Below, one piece after another: positions 9,594-18,381 of a stretch of DNA of 64,000 nt. The stretch spans positions 29,261 to 93,260 of the forward strand of contig NZ_LYVO01000022.1 of assembly GCF_001984055.1 (NCBI RefSeq). The letters run 5' to 3'. This DNA comes from Variovorax sp. KK3 (lineage in GTDB: Bacteria > Pseudomonadota > Gammaproteobacteria > Burkholderiales > Burkholderiaceae_C). Both the position numbers and the translations under genes were made by a program. Within the stretch, counting starts at the first letter, position 1; each line of letters begins with the position of its first letter. The notes below the pieces were generated by a model, which searched no databases, was not told the DNA's origin, and was given only the letters and a program-made list of their open reading frames with translations.

Positions 9594-10583
9594 TCAGTTG
9601 GGCTTGATGTCGAGCTTCTCGATGATGGGCTTCCATCGCTGATGCTCGCTCTCGATGAAGCTCTTGAACTCGGCGGGCTTCAATGGGAACACGGTGCCGC
9701 CCGCGTCCACGATGGCGTCCGCCACCTCCTTGTTCGCCATGACACGCGTCATCGCGGCACTCAGCGTGTCCACCGTCGCGCGGGGCGTGGCGGCGGGTGC
9801 GAAGAGGCCGATCCAGGAGCTGACCTGCGCACCGGCGAAGCCGGATTCGGCGAGCGTGGGCACCCCCGGCAGAGCGGCAAGACGCGTCGGCCCCGTCACG
9901 GCCAGGGCGGTGAGCTTGCCGGCCTTGACATGCGTCGCGGTCGACGATGCGTAATCGAAGGCGAGGTCGATGTTGCCGCCCAGCAGGTCGGTGATCGCCG
10001 GGGCACTGCCCTTGTAGGGCACGTGGACAAGCGCCGATCTGCTTTGCGCCTGCAACAACTCGGCCGCCAAGTGCGCCACCGAGCCGGCGCCCGCCGACCC
10101 GTAGGTCAACTTGCCGGGCTGCGCGCGGGCACTTTGGATCATCCCCGCGAAGGTCTTGAACGGCGAACCGCCCTTGGCCACGACCACCAACGGCAGGGCC
10201 ATGGTCCCATGCACCGGCGTGAACGCCTCGAGCGGCTTGTAGGGGAGCGTGTCCTTGTAGACGTAGCTGTTGACCACGATGTTGGCCAGCGTGCCGACGA
10301 GCAGGGTGTAGCCGTCGGGCGCAGCCTTGGCCACGAGCCCCGCGCCGATCGACGCGCCCGCACCGGGGCGGTTGTCGACCACCACCGGTTGTTTGAGCTC
10401 TTCACCGAGCTTTTTCGCCACGAGGCGCGCGCTGACGTCGGTGACGCCACCGGCCGGAAACGGAACGATCAGCGTCACCGGCCGATTGGGATAGCCCTGC
10501 GCAAACGCGGCACCGGCACCGAAGGCGAGCAGCGCGATGGCCGAGCGGCAGGCCCGATGGCCCGGGTTGTCCTTCATCTTCAT
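9594..10583 (-). CDS. Bug-family (TctC-like) periplasmic receptor, second copy
   Basis: Periplasmic receptor of 329 aa. ATG 10583 has AGGAG 6 bases upstream. A signal peptide (hydrophobic residues 13-26, cleavage near AFA-Q) precedes the typical NRPVTLIVPFPAGGVTDVSAR and later YGSAGAGSVAHLAAE. A longer in-frame ORF runs upstream to 11459 but overlaps the lyase gene in another frame and is a shadow. It is in the operon for CoA-dependent acid breakdown, so it likely captures that acid for a transporter encoded elsewhere. It is clearly diverged from the Bug protein at 3359-4378, so the two probably bind different ligands. Confidence 0.92.
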   Translation of the reverse strand: MKMKDNPGHRACRSAIALLAFGAGAAFAQGYPNRPVTLIVPFPAGGVTDVSARLVAKKLGEELKQPVVVDNRPGAGASIGAGLVAKAAPDGYTLLVGTLANIVVNSYVYKDTLPYKPLEAFTPVHGTMALPLVVVAKGGSPFKTFAGMIQSARAQPGKLTYGSAGAGSVAHLAAELLQAQSRSALVHVPYKGSAPAITDLLGGNIDLAFDYASSTATHVKAGKLTALAVTGPTRLAALPGVPTLAESGFAGAQVSSWIGLFAPAATPRATVDTLSAAMTRVMANKEVADAIVDAGGTVFPLKPAEFKSFIESEHQRWKPIIEKLDIKPN

Positions 10584-10639
10584 TCTGTCTCCTGGGTTTG
10601 GTTCAACTACCGGCAAAGAGGCTCTGCAGCGATGCCGCT

Positions 10640-11422
10640 TCATGCCGCGACATGACCGGCTTGCGCGTGTGCCTCGTGCTCCAGCACGAGATCCCACACG
10701 GCCTGTCCGATCGGCCGGTCGCGCTCTTCGAGGATGTGGGCCACCAGGCTGGCGCAGCGGCCCGTGAGCATCAGGCCGCGCCCCAGCAACGGGTCGAGCT
10801 GCATGTCGGCGATGGCTGCGCCCATGGCGCCTGCGCCGTTGGCGACGAAGCGGCGACCCTTGTTCTCGCTGAGCACGTCCGCGACAGCATCCATCAAGCG
10901 CCAGTGCAGGCCGTAGAAGCCGTTGTCGCGCGACAGCTGCCGGATGACGCTCGTGCGCGGGTCGCCGTCGACGTGGGTGCCGCTGCCGATGCCGAGCACC
11001 GGCTTCTTCGCCGCCTTCGCAGCTTCGATGTAGCCCGCGGCCAACTGGCGGACCTCCGCATCGCTGGCCGTGGCGTCGAGCTGCCTGCAGGCGTCGATCA
11101 GCGACTGCGCGATGTTCTGGGTCGGCCCCAGGTACACGCTGCCGCCACCCAGCATGCCCGCTGCCACCGCACCCTGCAGTGCCTCCGGTGCGCCCAGGTA
11201 GGTCAGTCGCGCCGAGAGCACGCTGGGCGTGACCCCATGGCCGGCCGCCATCACGAGAATCATGTTGATCATGACCTTCTCCTGTGCCGTCGGCCGTCGC
11301 CCCACGGCCGTCAGCAGGATCATGTCGACGAAGTCGCACTTGCCCAGGATCTCGGTGCTGAAGTCCTGGCCTCTGATGACGACGGCGTCCGCCGTGGCAT
11401 ACCCGATGTCGGTGGTGTGCAT
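10640..11422 (-). CDS. Citrate-synthase-fold lyase (citryl-CoA lyase-like)
   Basis: Enzyme of 260 aa with the fold of citrate synthase but without its N-terminal part, like the lyase domain of ATP-citrate lyase. Equivalents of the catalytic residues can be seen: the His of AAGHGVTPS, the His of GTHVDGDPRT and the Asp of AIADMQLDP. Proteins of this group are commonly named citryl-CoA lyase; they split a 3-hydroxy-acyl-CoA into acetyl-CoA and an oxo acid, or run the reverse. It starts 6 bp after the acyl-CoA synthetase stop. The pair resembles the two-step citrate cleavage (synthetase plus lyase) known from Hydrogenobacter, though the actual acid is unknown. Confidence 0.82.
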   Translation of the reverse strand: MHTTDIGYATADAVVIRGQDFSTEILGKCDFVDMILLTAVGRRPTAQEKVMINMILVMAAGHGVTPSVLSARLTYLGAPEALQGAVAAGMLGGGSVYLGPTQNIAQSLIDACRQLDATASDAEVRQLAAGYIEAAKAAKKPVLGIGSGTHVDGDPRTSVIRQLSRDNGFYGLHWRLMDAVADVLSENKGRRFVANGAGAMGAAIADMQLDPLLGRGLMLTGRCASLVAHILEERDRPIGQAVWDLVLEHEAHAQAGHVAA

Positions 11423-11427
11423 GGTGA

Positions 11428-13575
11428 TCAAGTTTTCGGGGAAATATTGAGAACGGCATCCAGCGCCATGACGCCGCGGCCCTGCGGCATCACCGCCATC
11501 GGGTTGATCTCGACCTCTTCGATGCGGGGTGAGCGCATGACCATGTCGCTCACGGCGACCAACGCATCCACCAAGGCATCCACGTCCATCGCCGGCCTGC
11601 CGCGGAAGCCGGCGAGCAGGCGCATGCAACGCGTTTCTTCGAGCATTTCGCGGGCGCGACGGCGGTCGAGCGGCAGCAGCCGACGGCTGACGTCCTTGAA
11701 CAGCTCGATGGCGATCCCACCCAGGCCCACGGTGCAGACGTGGCCGAACGCCGGGTCCCTGTGCACGCCGACCACGACTTCGACGAAAGGGCCGGTCGAC
11801 ATCTGTTCGACCAACACGCCATCGAGCACATGACCAGGTGCTGCGGCGCGCACGGCGGCCAGCATCTCCGTGTGCGCCCGCCGGGCCGCGTCAGCCGAAT
11901 CGATGCCGAGACGAACGCCTCCCACATCGGATTTGTGCGTGATCGTCGGGCTGACGATCTTCATGGCGACCGCCGGCGCACTTATTTCGGCGAAGGCGCG
12001 CGCCGCATCGTCCGCGCTGGCGGCGAACCGGGACTGCGGCACGGGCACACCCCAGGTGCGGAGCACGGCCTTGGCCTCGTGCTCGCGCACCGGCCCCGCG
12101 ACGTCGGGCAGGCCGCGCGCGTCGTCGCCGCCGGCCGCTGCAGGCCCAGACAGCGCCTGGGGGATCCAGCCGGCATCGCGGCGCGCCTTCCATGCCCCGT
12201 ATTCGACATAGCGGCGCACCGCATCGACCGCACCGGCGACGGAGCGCGCAGGCACCATGCCGTTGTCGACCAGCGTCGGGTAGCCTTGGCCGAGCTTGTC
12301 GCTCATCCAGACCATCACGATCGGCTTGTCGGTCTCCCGTTGCACCCGGGCAGCGCTTTCGGCGGCCGTGGTGGTGACCTCGCCATAGTCGAAGGGAATG
12401 GGATAGATGACCGCGCCGACCTGCGCGTCGTCCACGACCGCCTTGAGCGATGCGTATCCGATCTCGGCGTTCGTCAGCACCACGGCCGTGGTGTCCACCG
12501 GATTGGAGATGGCCGCGTAGTCGGGCAACTGCGTTCGCAGCGTTGCGAGCGTCGTCTCCTCGAATTCGGCCAGCGTCAAGCCCGCCGTGCCGACCTTGTC
12601 GGCGGCCAGCGCTGCCGTGCCACCGGAGTAGCAGAAGACGGCGACCTTCTCCTTGCCGGTCGGCTGGCCGCGCGCCAGCAGGGCCGCGGTATCGATCAAC
12701 TCGCCGACCTCGTCCACCTCGATCACGCCCAGTTCACGGAACACCGCGCTGTTCACCTCGGCCGAGCCGCTGATCGCGGCGGTGTGCGACTGCGCCGCCT
12801 TGACGCCATAGTCGGACTTGCCGATCTTCATCGCCACCACGGGCTTGCCGTGCCGCGCCGCGTGCTGGCACGCGGCCAGGAAGCGCGGGCCGTTGCGCAC
12901 GCCTTCGAGCGTCGTGACGATCACCTTGATGTCGTCCGCGGTGGCCATGTAGTGGATGAAGTCGCTCACCTCCAGGTCTACTTCGTTGCCGCCCGAGAAC
13001 CACAGGCCGGTGCCGATGCCGCGCGCCATCGCCTGGATCACGGTGCGGCCCATGCCACCACCCTGGGTGGCGAGCCCGATCGGGCCGGGCTTCTGGTCAA
13101 ACCGGTACGCCGGCGAGAAGGTCATGCCCAGGCGGGCGTTGATGTTGTTCAAGCCGGGGCAATTCGGGCCGTAGATGCGCATGCCGCTGGATCGGGCGAT
13201 CTCCAGCATCCGGGCCTCGGCGCGGCGGCCTTCTTCGCCGACCTCGCCGAAGCCGGAGGTCAGGACCATCGCGAACTTCACGCGCTGGTCCGCGCATTGC
13301 TGCAGCACCGGCAACACGTGGTCGGCCTTGACCGCGACCAGGGCGAGGTCCAGGTCCTCCCGGATATCGCTGATCGTCCGGACGCAGGCGCGGCCATTGA
13401 TCTCGGGACGCACCGGGTTCACGAGATGCAGGCGGCCACGGAAGCTCGAATGCGTGACGAGGTTTTCCAGCGTGTTGCCGCCCACGCTCTGTGCCCGTTC
13501 CGAGGCGCCCACCAGCGCGATCGAGCGCGGCAGGACCAGGTGCGACAGATCGCTGAAATCAGTGGACGAATTCAT
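11428..13575 (-). CDS. ADP-forming acyl-CoA synthetase (acetate-CoA ligase family)
   Basis: Single-chain synthetase of 715 aa that makes an acyl-CoA from acid, CoA and ATP via a phosphohistidine. Domains in order: CoA-binding Rossmann domain (residues 12-140, SIALVGAS), succinyl-CoA-ligase-like domains (160-460) with the probable phosphorylated His264 in SHTAAISGS, and an ATP-grasp domain (500-715) with VAMKIVSPTITHKSDVGGVRLG. It overlaps the MaoC gene by 4 bp (ATGA) and is followed by the citrate-synthase-fold lyase, so it probably activates the acid that the lyase then cleaves. Which acid is an inference only. Confidence 0.88.
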   Translation of the reverse strand: MNSSTDFSDLSHLVLPRSIALVGASERAQSVGGNTLENLVTHSSFRGRLHLVNPVRPEINGRACVRTISDIREDLDLALVAVKADHVLPVLQQCADQRVKFAMVLTSGFGEVGEEGRRAEARMLEIARSSGMRIYGPNCPGLNNINARLGMTFSPAYRFDQKPGPIGLATQGGGMGRTVIQAMARGIGTGLWFSGGNEVDLEVSDFIHYMATADDIKVIVTTLEGVRNGPRFLAACQHAARHGKPVVAMKIGKSDYGVKAAQSHTAAISGSAEVNSAVFRELGVIEVDEVGELIDTAALLARGQPTGKEKVAVFCYSGGTAALAADKVGTAGLTLAEFEETTLATLRTQLPDYAAISNPVDTTAVVLTNAEIGYASLKAVVDDAQVGAVIYPIPFDYGEVTTTAAESAARVQRETDKPIVMVWMSDKLGQGYPTLVDNGMVPARSVAGAVDAVRRYVEYGAWKARRDAGWIPQALSGPAAAGGDDARGLPDVAGPVREHEAKAVLRTWGVPVPQSRFAASADDAARAFAEISAPAVAMKIVSPTITHKSDVGGVRLGIDSADAARRAHTEMLAAVRAAAPGHVLDGVLVEQMSTGPFVEVVVGVHRDPAFGHVCTVGLGGIAIELFKDVSRRLLPLDRRRAREMLEETRCMRLLAGFRGRPAMDVDALVDALVAVSDMVMRSPRIEEVEINPMAVMPQGRGVMALDAVLNISPKT

Positions 13576-14093
13576 GCGGTGCCTCCGTGGCCGTCGGGAC
13601 GGCGGTTCATGAGATAGGTCACGGTCGACTCGATCACGGTTTCGTTCCTCTGGTTGATGATCGAGCGGCGAAAGATGGTCATGCCGCGCTCCGGCTTGCG
13701 CGTGGGGCGCGCTTCGATGACTTCGATGCGCAGATGGATGGTGTCGCCGATGAAAGTCGGCTTGAGGAACTGAAGCCTGTTCTCCACCACCGAGACGGCG
13801 GTGTTCTCGATCAATTGATGCACGAGCGTGCGCGTCGCCAGACCGATGCCGACCGACGCCACCAGCATGCCGTGCGCGAGCCGCTGGCCGAAGACGCTGT
13901 TGCGGGCGAACTCGCAATCCACGTGCAGGCGGTTGAAGTCGCCGGTCAGGCTCGCGAAGCCGACGACGTCGGCTTCGGTGATGCTGCGTGCGGGCGTGTC
14001 GAAGCACGTGCCGACCGGGAGGTCGTCCCAGTACAGGCGCGCATTCGAAAGCGCTTCGATGTCCCGCAAAGCCGGAGCCGCGCCGGCGCTCAC
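13572..14093 (-). CDS. MaoC-like acyl-CoA hydratase/dehydratase
   Basis: Hot-dog-fold protein of 173 aa. The hydratase signature is clear: FASLTGDFNRLHVDCEFARNSVFGQRLAHGML, carrying the Asp/His pair used for (R)-specific hydration of enoyl-CoA. GTG at 14093 is chosen because it overlaps the SDR stop (GTGA) and GGAAGG lies 8 bases upstream; the much longer ORF upstream is a shadow of the SDR. It may hydrate an unsaturated acyl-CoA before the lyase step, as itaconyl-CoA or mesaconyl-CoA hydratases do. Confidence 0.88.
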   Translation of the reverse strand: MSAGAAPALRDIEALSNARLYWDDLPVGTCFDTPARSITEADVVGFASLTGDFNRLHVDCEFARNSVFGQRLAHGMLVASVGIGLATRTLVHQLIENTAVSVVENRLQFLKPTFIGDTIHLRIEVIEARPTRKPERGMTIFRRSIINQRNETVIESTVTYLMNRRPDGHGGTA

Positions 14094-14842
14094 GAGGAGA
14101 ACCTTCCACCGGTGGCGAACACCGTCGTGCCGGTGATGTACCGGGCTTGCTCGGAAGCGAGGAACACGATCGTGCTCGCGATGTCCTCCGGCTGCCCGAG
14201 AAAGCCCACGGGGATCCTGGCGACGGCGGCCTCCTTGAGCTGCGCGTAGCTCCTGTGGCTCTTGATGCCCTCGGTCTCGACGAAGCCGGGCGCGAGCGCG
14301 TTCACCGTGATGCCGTTGCGCGCCTGCTCGAGCGAGAGCGACCGGGTGAATCCCACGATGGCCAGCTTGGAGGCGCTGTAGCTGGTCTGCCCCGGGTTGC
14401 CGAAGATGGAACGCGAACTCAGGTTGATGACGCGTCCCCACCTGCGCGCCTTCATGTGCGGGAGCACGGCGCGGCAGCAATGGAACGTGCCCTTCATATT
14501 CACGTCCATCACCCGATCCCAATCGCTCTCTTGCATCTTGAGCAAGGTCACGTCGCGCGAGATGCCCGCGTTGTTCACCAGCACGTCGACGCCGCCGAGC
14601 GTGGACTGGACGGAAGTCACCATGGCCTCCACGTGCGCGCTCTGGGTGATGTCGCACGCGAAGGCCGCGCTGCGCCCGCCCGTGGCGCGGATCTCACCGG
14701 CGACGCCGTCGGCCGCATCGCCGTCCATGTCGACCACAGCGACGGCTGCGCCCTCCGCCGCGAAGGTGAGAGCCGTGACGCGGCCGATGCCTCGGCCCGC
14801 GCCAGAGATCAAGACCACGCGGTCCTTCAATCCAAAGTCCAT
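14090..14842 (-). CDS. Short-chain dehydrogenase/reductase (FabG-like)
   Basis: NAD(P)-dependent dehydrogenase of 250 aa. The Rossmann motif SGAGRGIG is at 13-20, NNAG at 90-93, and the active site has Ser near 142 and Tyr155-x3-Lys159 in TSYSASKLAIVG. ATG 14842 (MDFGLKDRVV) fits the family and has a GGAG upstream. It is the first gene of the eight-gene catabolic operon and is divergent from the IclR gene. It probably oxidises a hydroxyacyl-CoA or a hydroxy acid of the pathway. Confidence 0.9.
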   Translation of the reverse strand: MDFGLKDRVVLISGAGRGIGRVTALTFAAEGAAVAVVDMDGDAADGVAGEIRATGGRSAAFACDITQSAHVEAMVTSVQSTLGGVDVLVNNAGISRDVTLLKMQESDWDRVMDVNMKGTFHCCRAVLPHMKARRWGRVINLSSRSIFGNPGQTSYSASKLAIVGFTRSLSLEQARNGITVNALAPGFVETEGIKSHRSYAQLKEAAVARIPVGFLGQPEDIASTIVFLASEQARYITGTTVFATGGRFSS

Positions 14843-14986
14843 TCGAATGCTCCAAACAAAATCGTTAATCCGACTGATCGTAATTGTCATACGGTATATC
14901 GGATTCAGTCAAACGCTTTTCGCAGTTCCGCGAAGGGGCTTTGCCCGGAGGCGCCGTGCATACTGCCTGTTACCATCCGCCACGTA

Positions 14987-15004
14987 CGAAATTTCGGATT
15001 TCAT
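14987..15004. promoter_or_regulatory. Candidate IclR operator
   Basis: A perfect 10-bp palindrome, CGAAATTTCG (14987-14996), overlaps an inverted pair GAAAT/ATTTC with 5 bases between, immediately before the IclR start. It resembles the GGAAAT/ATTTCC half-sites known for IclR-type regulators, so autoregulation and control of the divergent operon are plausible. Confidence 0.4.
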
Positions 15005-15766
15005 ATGCCCTCACATGTCCCTGCAGCCGCTCGAGCGCTCGCGCTGTTCGAAGTCTTCGCACGCGAGAAGCGCGAGATGACCAATGTCGAACTGGCCCAG
15101 CAACTCGAGCTCCCCGTCAGCAGTTGCTCGGACCTGGTGAGCACGCTGATCGACATCGGCTATCTCGCGCGATCGGTGAAGAATCGGCGGCTCTATCCCA
15201 CGGGCCGACTGTTCGCGATGGCCACGGAGATCGATGAAAACGTCGGCGTGACGGCGCGCCTGGCCCAGGCGTGTGAAGAGTTGCGGAACAAGACCAGCGA
15301 AAGTGCGTTGTGCGGATCGCTGCACAAGGGTGTCGTCACGGTGCGCGCCTTCGCCGCCGGGCACGAGGCCCTGCGCTACTCCTCGGCGCGCGGCGACAGG
15401 CTCAGCCTGCACGTGTCGGCCATGGGGAAGGCCATCCTCGCGCACATGACGGTGGACGACGTCGAGCGCGAACTCACGCGCATGCCGTGGCCGCAGATGG
15501 CCTCGAACACTTTGACGCACCCTGCCGACCTGATCGCGCAGGTCGCTTCATTCCGCGCTCAGGGGTGGGCACTCGTCGAGAACGAAGGCAGCGAGGGATT
15601 GGCGTCGATGTCTGTCGCTGGGCGCGTCAATGGCGAGTTGTTTGCGATCGCTGTCGCTGGAGCCCAATCCCGACTGAAGATGTACCAGGCCAGCTACTTG
15701 AACGCATTGATCAAGGTGGCCGAAAAGTTGTTCGATGAAACCACGCCTTCTGTGGATGTGACCTAG
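15005..15766 (+). CDS. IclR-family transcriptional regulator
   Basis: Regulator of 253 aa: N-terminal winged helix (about residues 8-65, MTNVELAQQLELPVSSCSDLVSTLIDIGYL) and a C-terminal effector domain with the family motifs LHVSAMGKAILAHM and VENEGSEGLASMSVAGR. It is transcribed divergently from the SDR-headed operon, with a shared 160-bp spacer carrying a candidate operator, so it most likely controls that operon. IclR proteins often sense small carboxylic or aromatic acids; the effector here is unknown. Confidence 0.9.
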   Translation: MPSHVPAAARALALFEVFAREKREMTNVELAQQLELPVSSCSDLVSTLIDIGYLARSVKNRRLYPTGRLFAMATEIDENVGVTARLAQACEELRNKTSESALCGSLHKGVVTVRAFAAGHEALRYSSARGDRLSLHVSAMGKAILAHMTVDDVERELTRMPWPQMASNTLTHPADLIAQVASFRAQGWALVENEGSEGLASMSVAGRVNGELFAIAVAGAQSRLKMYQASYLNALIKVAEKLFDETTPSVDVT

Positions 15767-16118
15767 AAATCTCGCATTTCGAGCTTCGACCCTCCTGACG
15801 CTGTCCGGTGTGGACGGCCTGAGCAACCGCGTACCTTCGCGCCGGCAACGCACATGACGCCCGAGGCTTTGTAAAGACGTGCCGCGACATCCACGTCACA
15901 CCGCGCTTGGCGCAGAAGGCCAAACGCGCAGGAGGCTGCTCGCCGGACCATCCGGCGGGTAGCAAATTACGTGAGGCAACGGGTCAGCGCAAGTAGCAAA
16001 TCCGATGAGTCAATGCGTGTTGGAGTTCTTAGTCATCGCTAGTTTGATCAAAGTACGGCGTGGGAGCGAGCAAAACTAGGGGCAAGACTTGGCCGTATTA
16101 GGACCGCGCTAGGCTGAT
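15767..16118. other. Intergenic stretch with a short direct repeat
   Basis: No gene supported. It holds an imperfect 24-bp direct repeat beginning GTAGCAAAT at 15959 and again at 15993, 34 bp apart. The repeat may be the remains of an insertion end or a protein-binding site. Confidence 0.35.
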
Positions 16119-17231
16119 TCAAGCGTCGATGTCGACGATGGATTCCATCGCTTGAAGTTGCGTACGTCCTGACCGTTCAGAAACGCACAGCGCACCTGCA
16201 AGAGATTGTTCGCTCCCCGGCGTGTCCAGCGCATGTGACCATTGCGCTTCATCCGTTGCCCGACGACATGGTCCACAGCCGATTCGGCCCAGCTGATGAA
16301 ATCGGCAAGCCTCGACTGCGTCGTAATCCATAGTTCGCCGACAAGGTTTGATTGCGCCGCAGGTAGGCGATGAGTCTCCCAAGGGCGTTATTGCGCTTGC
16401 CCACCCAGCCCTTGTTTCTGCGCAACCCTTCCAGCCGCTGTAAGCATCTGTCCGCTTGACCGTGCCACAGCAGCCACATTACTCCAGACGCTCACCGCTG
16501 GAGGCGCTCGCGCTCATCCAGGTCTACGCCGCGCAGTCCTTGCAGAGCCAAGTGCACATGCTCAAATCGCATACCGATGTGGAACCAGTCCAGAATGCGT
16601 TCGCTTCGCTCACCCAATCGACCGGCAGCATAGACGTCTTCGCCGCCGTCGCACAATACCGTCGCAGGTGCCTCTCGACCAATACCGACCGATACGAGGA
16701 ACGCTTCCTGCCGCAGACCCTTCAGCACAGGTTCAAAGCCGATCGAGTACGCATGCGCGTGCGTGCGCCGGCTCGCTGGACGAACCACTTTCGAGGCAAT
16801 CACCGAGATCCAACTCCTGCCTTCCACGCGGGGAAGGCCACGCACGTAGCCGGCGTCTACCTGCAGGGCATGCACTGCATCTTTTGCATCGGCAATGACT
16901 TCGCCGTCGTGAAAGTTCTCTTCCAAGATCCTATCGATCCGGCGCTCCATCTCAGACTCGAGCTTAGCCCCGATGCGCTGCACGTTCGAGCGAATGCTGG
17001 AGCCCGGGAGCTCTGTCGCACCGGTAAAGCTATGAGCAAGGACTGGCGCGCGAGCCGATACGACATCACGCTGGCATAGCGCTTCTGAAGCCAGACCCAT
17101 TGAGGACTTGGATCTGAGAACGCCAACAGAGGCTGCCGGACATGCCCGTCGATCGAAGCCCGGCGCCGATTTCGCCAGGCGGGCCGCGCGCATTCGCGCG
17201 CGAGCCTCCCACGAGGCCGGCGGCGCGGCAA
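16119..17231 (-). pseudogene. Ruined ISKra4-family transposase
   Basis: A transposase readable only by changing frames. Reading down the minus strand: a first part near 17040-17140 (QKRYASVMSYRLA) in one frame; then FTGATELPGSSIRSNVQRIGAKLESEM to AYSIGFEPVLKG, ATVLCDGGEDVYAAGRLGE and ILDWFHIGMRFEHV in another; an in-frame TGA at 16492-16494; then MWLLWHGQADRCLQRL; and a further shift near 16285 leading to ESAVDHVVGQRMKRNGHMRW and VRCAFLNGQ. These are the order and motifs of ISKra4-type transposases. At least two frameshifts and one stop make it dead. No clear terminal repeats were found. Confidence 0.72.
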
Positions 17232-17292
17232 GGAACGGTCGAATGCGCTCGTGTCCTCGGCAGCGAGCGAGGTCAGGGCCAGCGCGTGGCCC

Positions 17293-17688
17293 TCACAACA
17301 GTCGTGCTGGTTCCCCTCGCTCGGTCAGCAGTGCGACGGCTTTCTTGTCGAACGACACAAAGACTTCGCCGCCGAGCCAATTGCCCTCATAGGCAATGAC
17401 TCCATCTGCGAAGTCCCCGCCCGCTTCCAGTGATGCCAGGCCCGACTCAACCGCGGGCCTGTTCATTTGCACGTTAGCCGTTTCCAGCAGCGCGCGAATC
17501 GCAGCAGCCACATCCGCGGGCTGGAAGCCGTAGACCCTGCGAAGTACCCATACGAACTCACACAAGGACGGCAGTGCGATCGCTATGAGTTTCGCATCGA
17601 TCAAGAGCTTGGCGGCGATGCTCGCTTGCGCAGCGTCGTCGCGCACCACGGCTCGAACAAGAACGTTGGTATCGACTGTGACCTTCAC
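17293..17688 (-). CDS. vapC: VapC-type PIN-domain toxin
   Basis: PIN-domain ribonuclease of 131 aa, predicted toxin of a type II module. The acidic active site is visible: Asp6 of TVDTNVLVRA, Glu near residue 44 (LCEFVWVL), the Asp pair around GGDFADGVIA, and SFDKKAVAL near the end. It overlaps the antitoxin gene by 4 bp (ATGA). Such toxins cut tRNA or rRNA when the antitoxin is degraded. The gene looks intact although it lies among ruined genes. Confidence 0.88.
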   Translation of the reverse strand: MKVTVDTNVLVRAVVRDDAAQASIAAKLLIDAKLIAIALPSLCEFVWVLRRVYGFQPADVAAAIRALLETANVQMNRPAVESGLASLEAGGDFADGVIAYEGNWLGGEVFVSFDKKAVALLTERGEPARLL

Positions 17689-17936
17689 TCCTTGCCCGCC
17701 CAGCCTCGCGCAGTCGCTTCGTTGATTTCGTCAATCGTGGCGACTTTGTTTGTCCGACCGGCGAGCAGTCCAAGGAAGCCCTCGATCGTTCCAGTCGGCC
17801 GCGCTGCCTTAAGGATGCCCCGGCCATCCGGGAGCAGATCCAACTCGATCTTTTCGCCTGGCTTGATGCCCAAGTGGTGCAGCACTTCCTTGCGGAACGT
17901 GACCTGGCCCCGGGCGGTGACGGTCAATGTGGTCAT
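17685..17936 (-). CDS. vapB: AbrB/MazE-type antitoxin
   Basis: Antitoxin of 83 aa with an N-terminal swapped-hairpin AbrB DNA-binding domain (TLTVTARGQVTFRKEVLHHLGIKPGEKIELDLL) and a C-terminal tail (residues 50-83) that would wrap the VapC toxin. The longer ORF upstream to 18359 has no support; ATG 17936 opens exactly at the domain. The pair is translationally coupled and probably autorepressed. Confidence 0.88.
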   Translation of the reverse strand: MTTLTVTARGQVTFRKEVLHHLGIKPGEKIELDLLPDGRGILKAARPTGTIEGFLGLLAGRTNKVATIDEINEATARGWAGKE

Positions 17937-18381
17937 GACGATGGACTCCAGCGTGACATGCTGGGGATGGTAATGGATAAATGCATTACCGTCAAAACAT
18001 CCCCCTCCCATATCGTCGACAGCCGCGCCCCGTGCAATCGACGCAGCAAACCACGCCAGATTCTCGAGCACCGATATGCTTGCTAAAGCGATGCGCGGCC
18101 GTGAGGGAGAGCGGGCCAAAGTGGAGCCCCCACTTTGGCCCGCTCTCCTGTCCACGTTCCTGTAAGCGCAGTTCGGCCGGCGGGGCGCATGCTTCGGTTG
18201 GGCGGCGCTGCACCTGTTCATTGGGCTGCCGCTGAACTGGTGTTGCCCGAAACGACCAGGGCGTCGGACGCTCGAGGAGCATCCCAGGTCGAATCCGACA
18301 CCGATGCGCACGCGACCAGCCCGCTCAAGGCATCGTGCTGCTGGCCGTGGTTTTCGCAATACCTAGTTCATCAGCACCGCG
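17937..18381. other. Gene-free stretch upstream of vapBC
   Basis: No gene supported. The main content is the perfect inverted repeat at 18106-18148 described separately; the rest is degenerate sequence. Confidence 0.4.
18106..18148. repeat. Perfect 19-bp inverted repeat with 5-bp loop
   Basis: Arms GGAGAGCGGGCCAAAGTGG (18106-18124) and its exact reverse complement (18130-18148) flank a 5-base loop. The stem is very strong but has no T-run on either side, so an ordinary Rho-independent terminator is unlikely. It could be a folded pair of insertion ends, a REP-like element or a regulator site. Confidence 0.8.

Noticed and set aside
9594..11459. 621-codon frame reading as one protein
   Set aside because: Only its last 329 codons (from 10583) are the Bug receptor; the upstream part is a shadow of the citrate-synthase-fold lyase gene.
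18106..18148. Rho-independent terminator
   Set aside because: Strong stem but no T-run on either strand.
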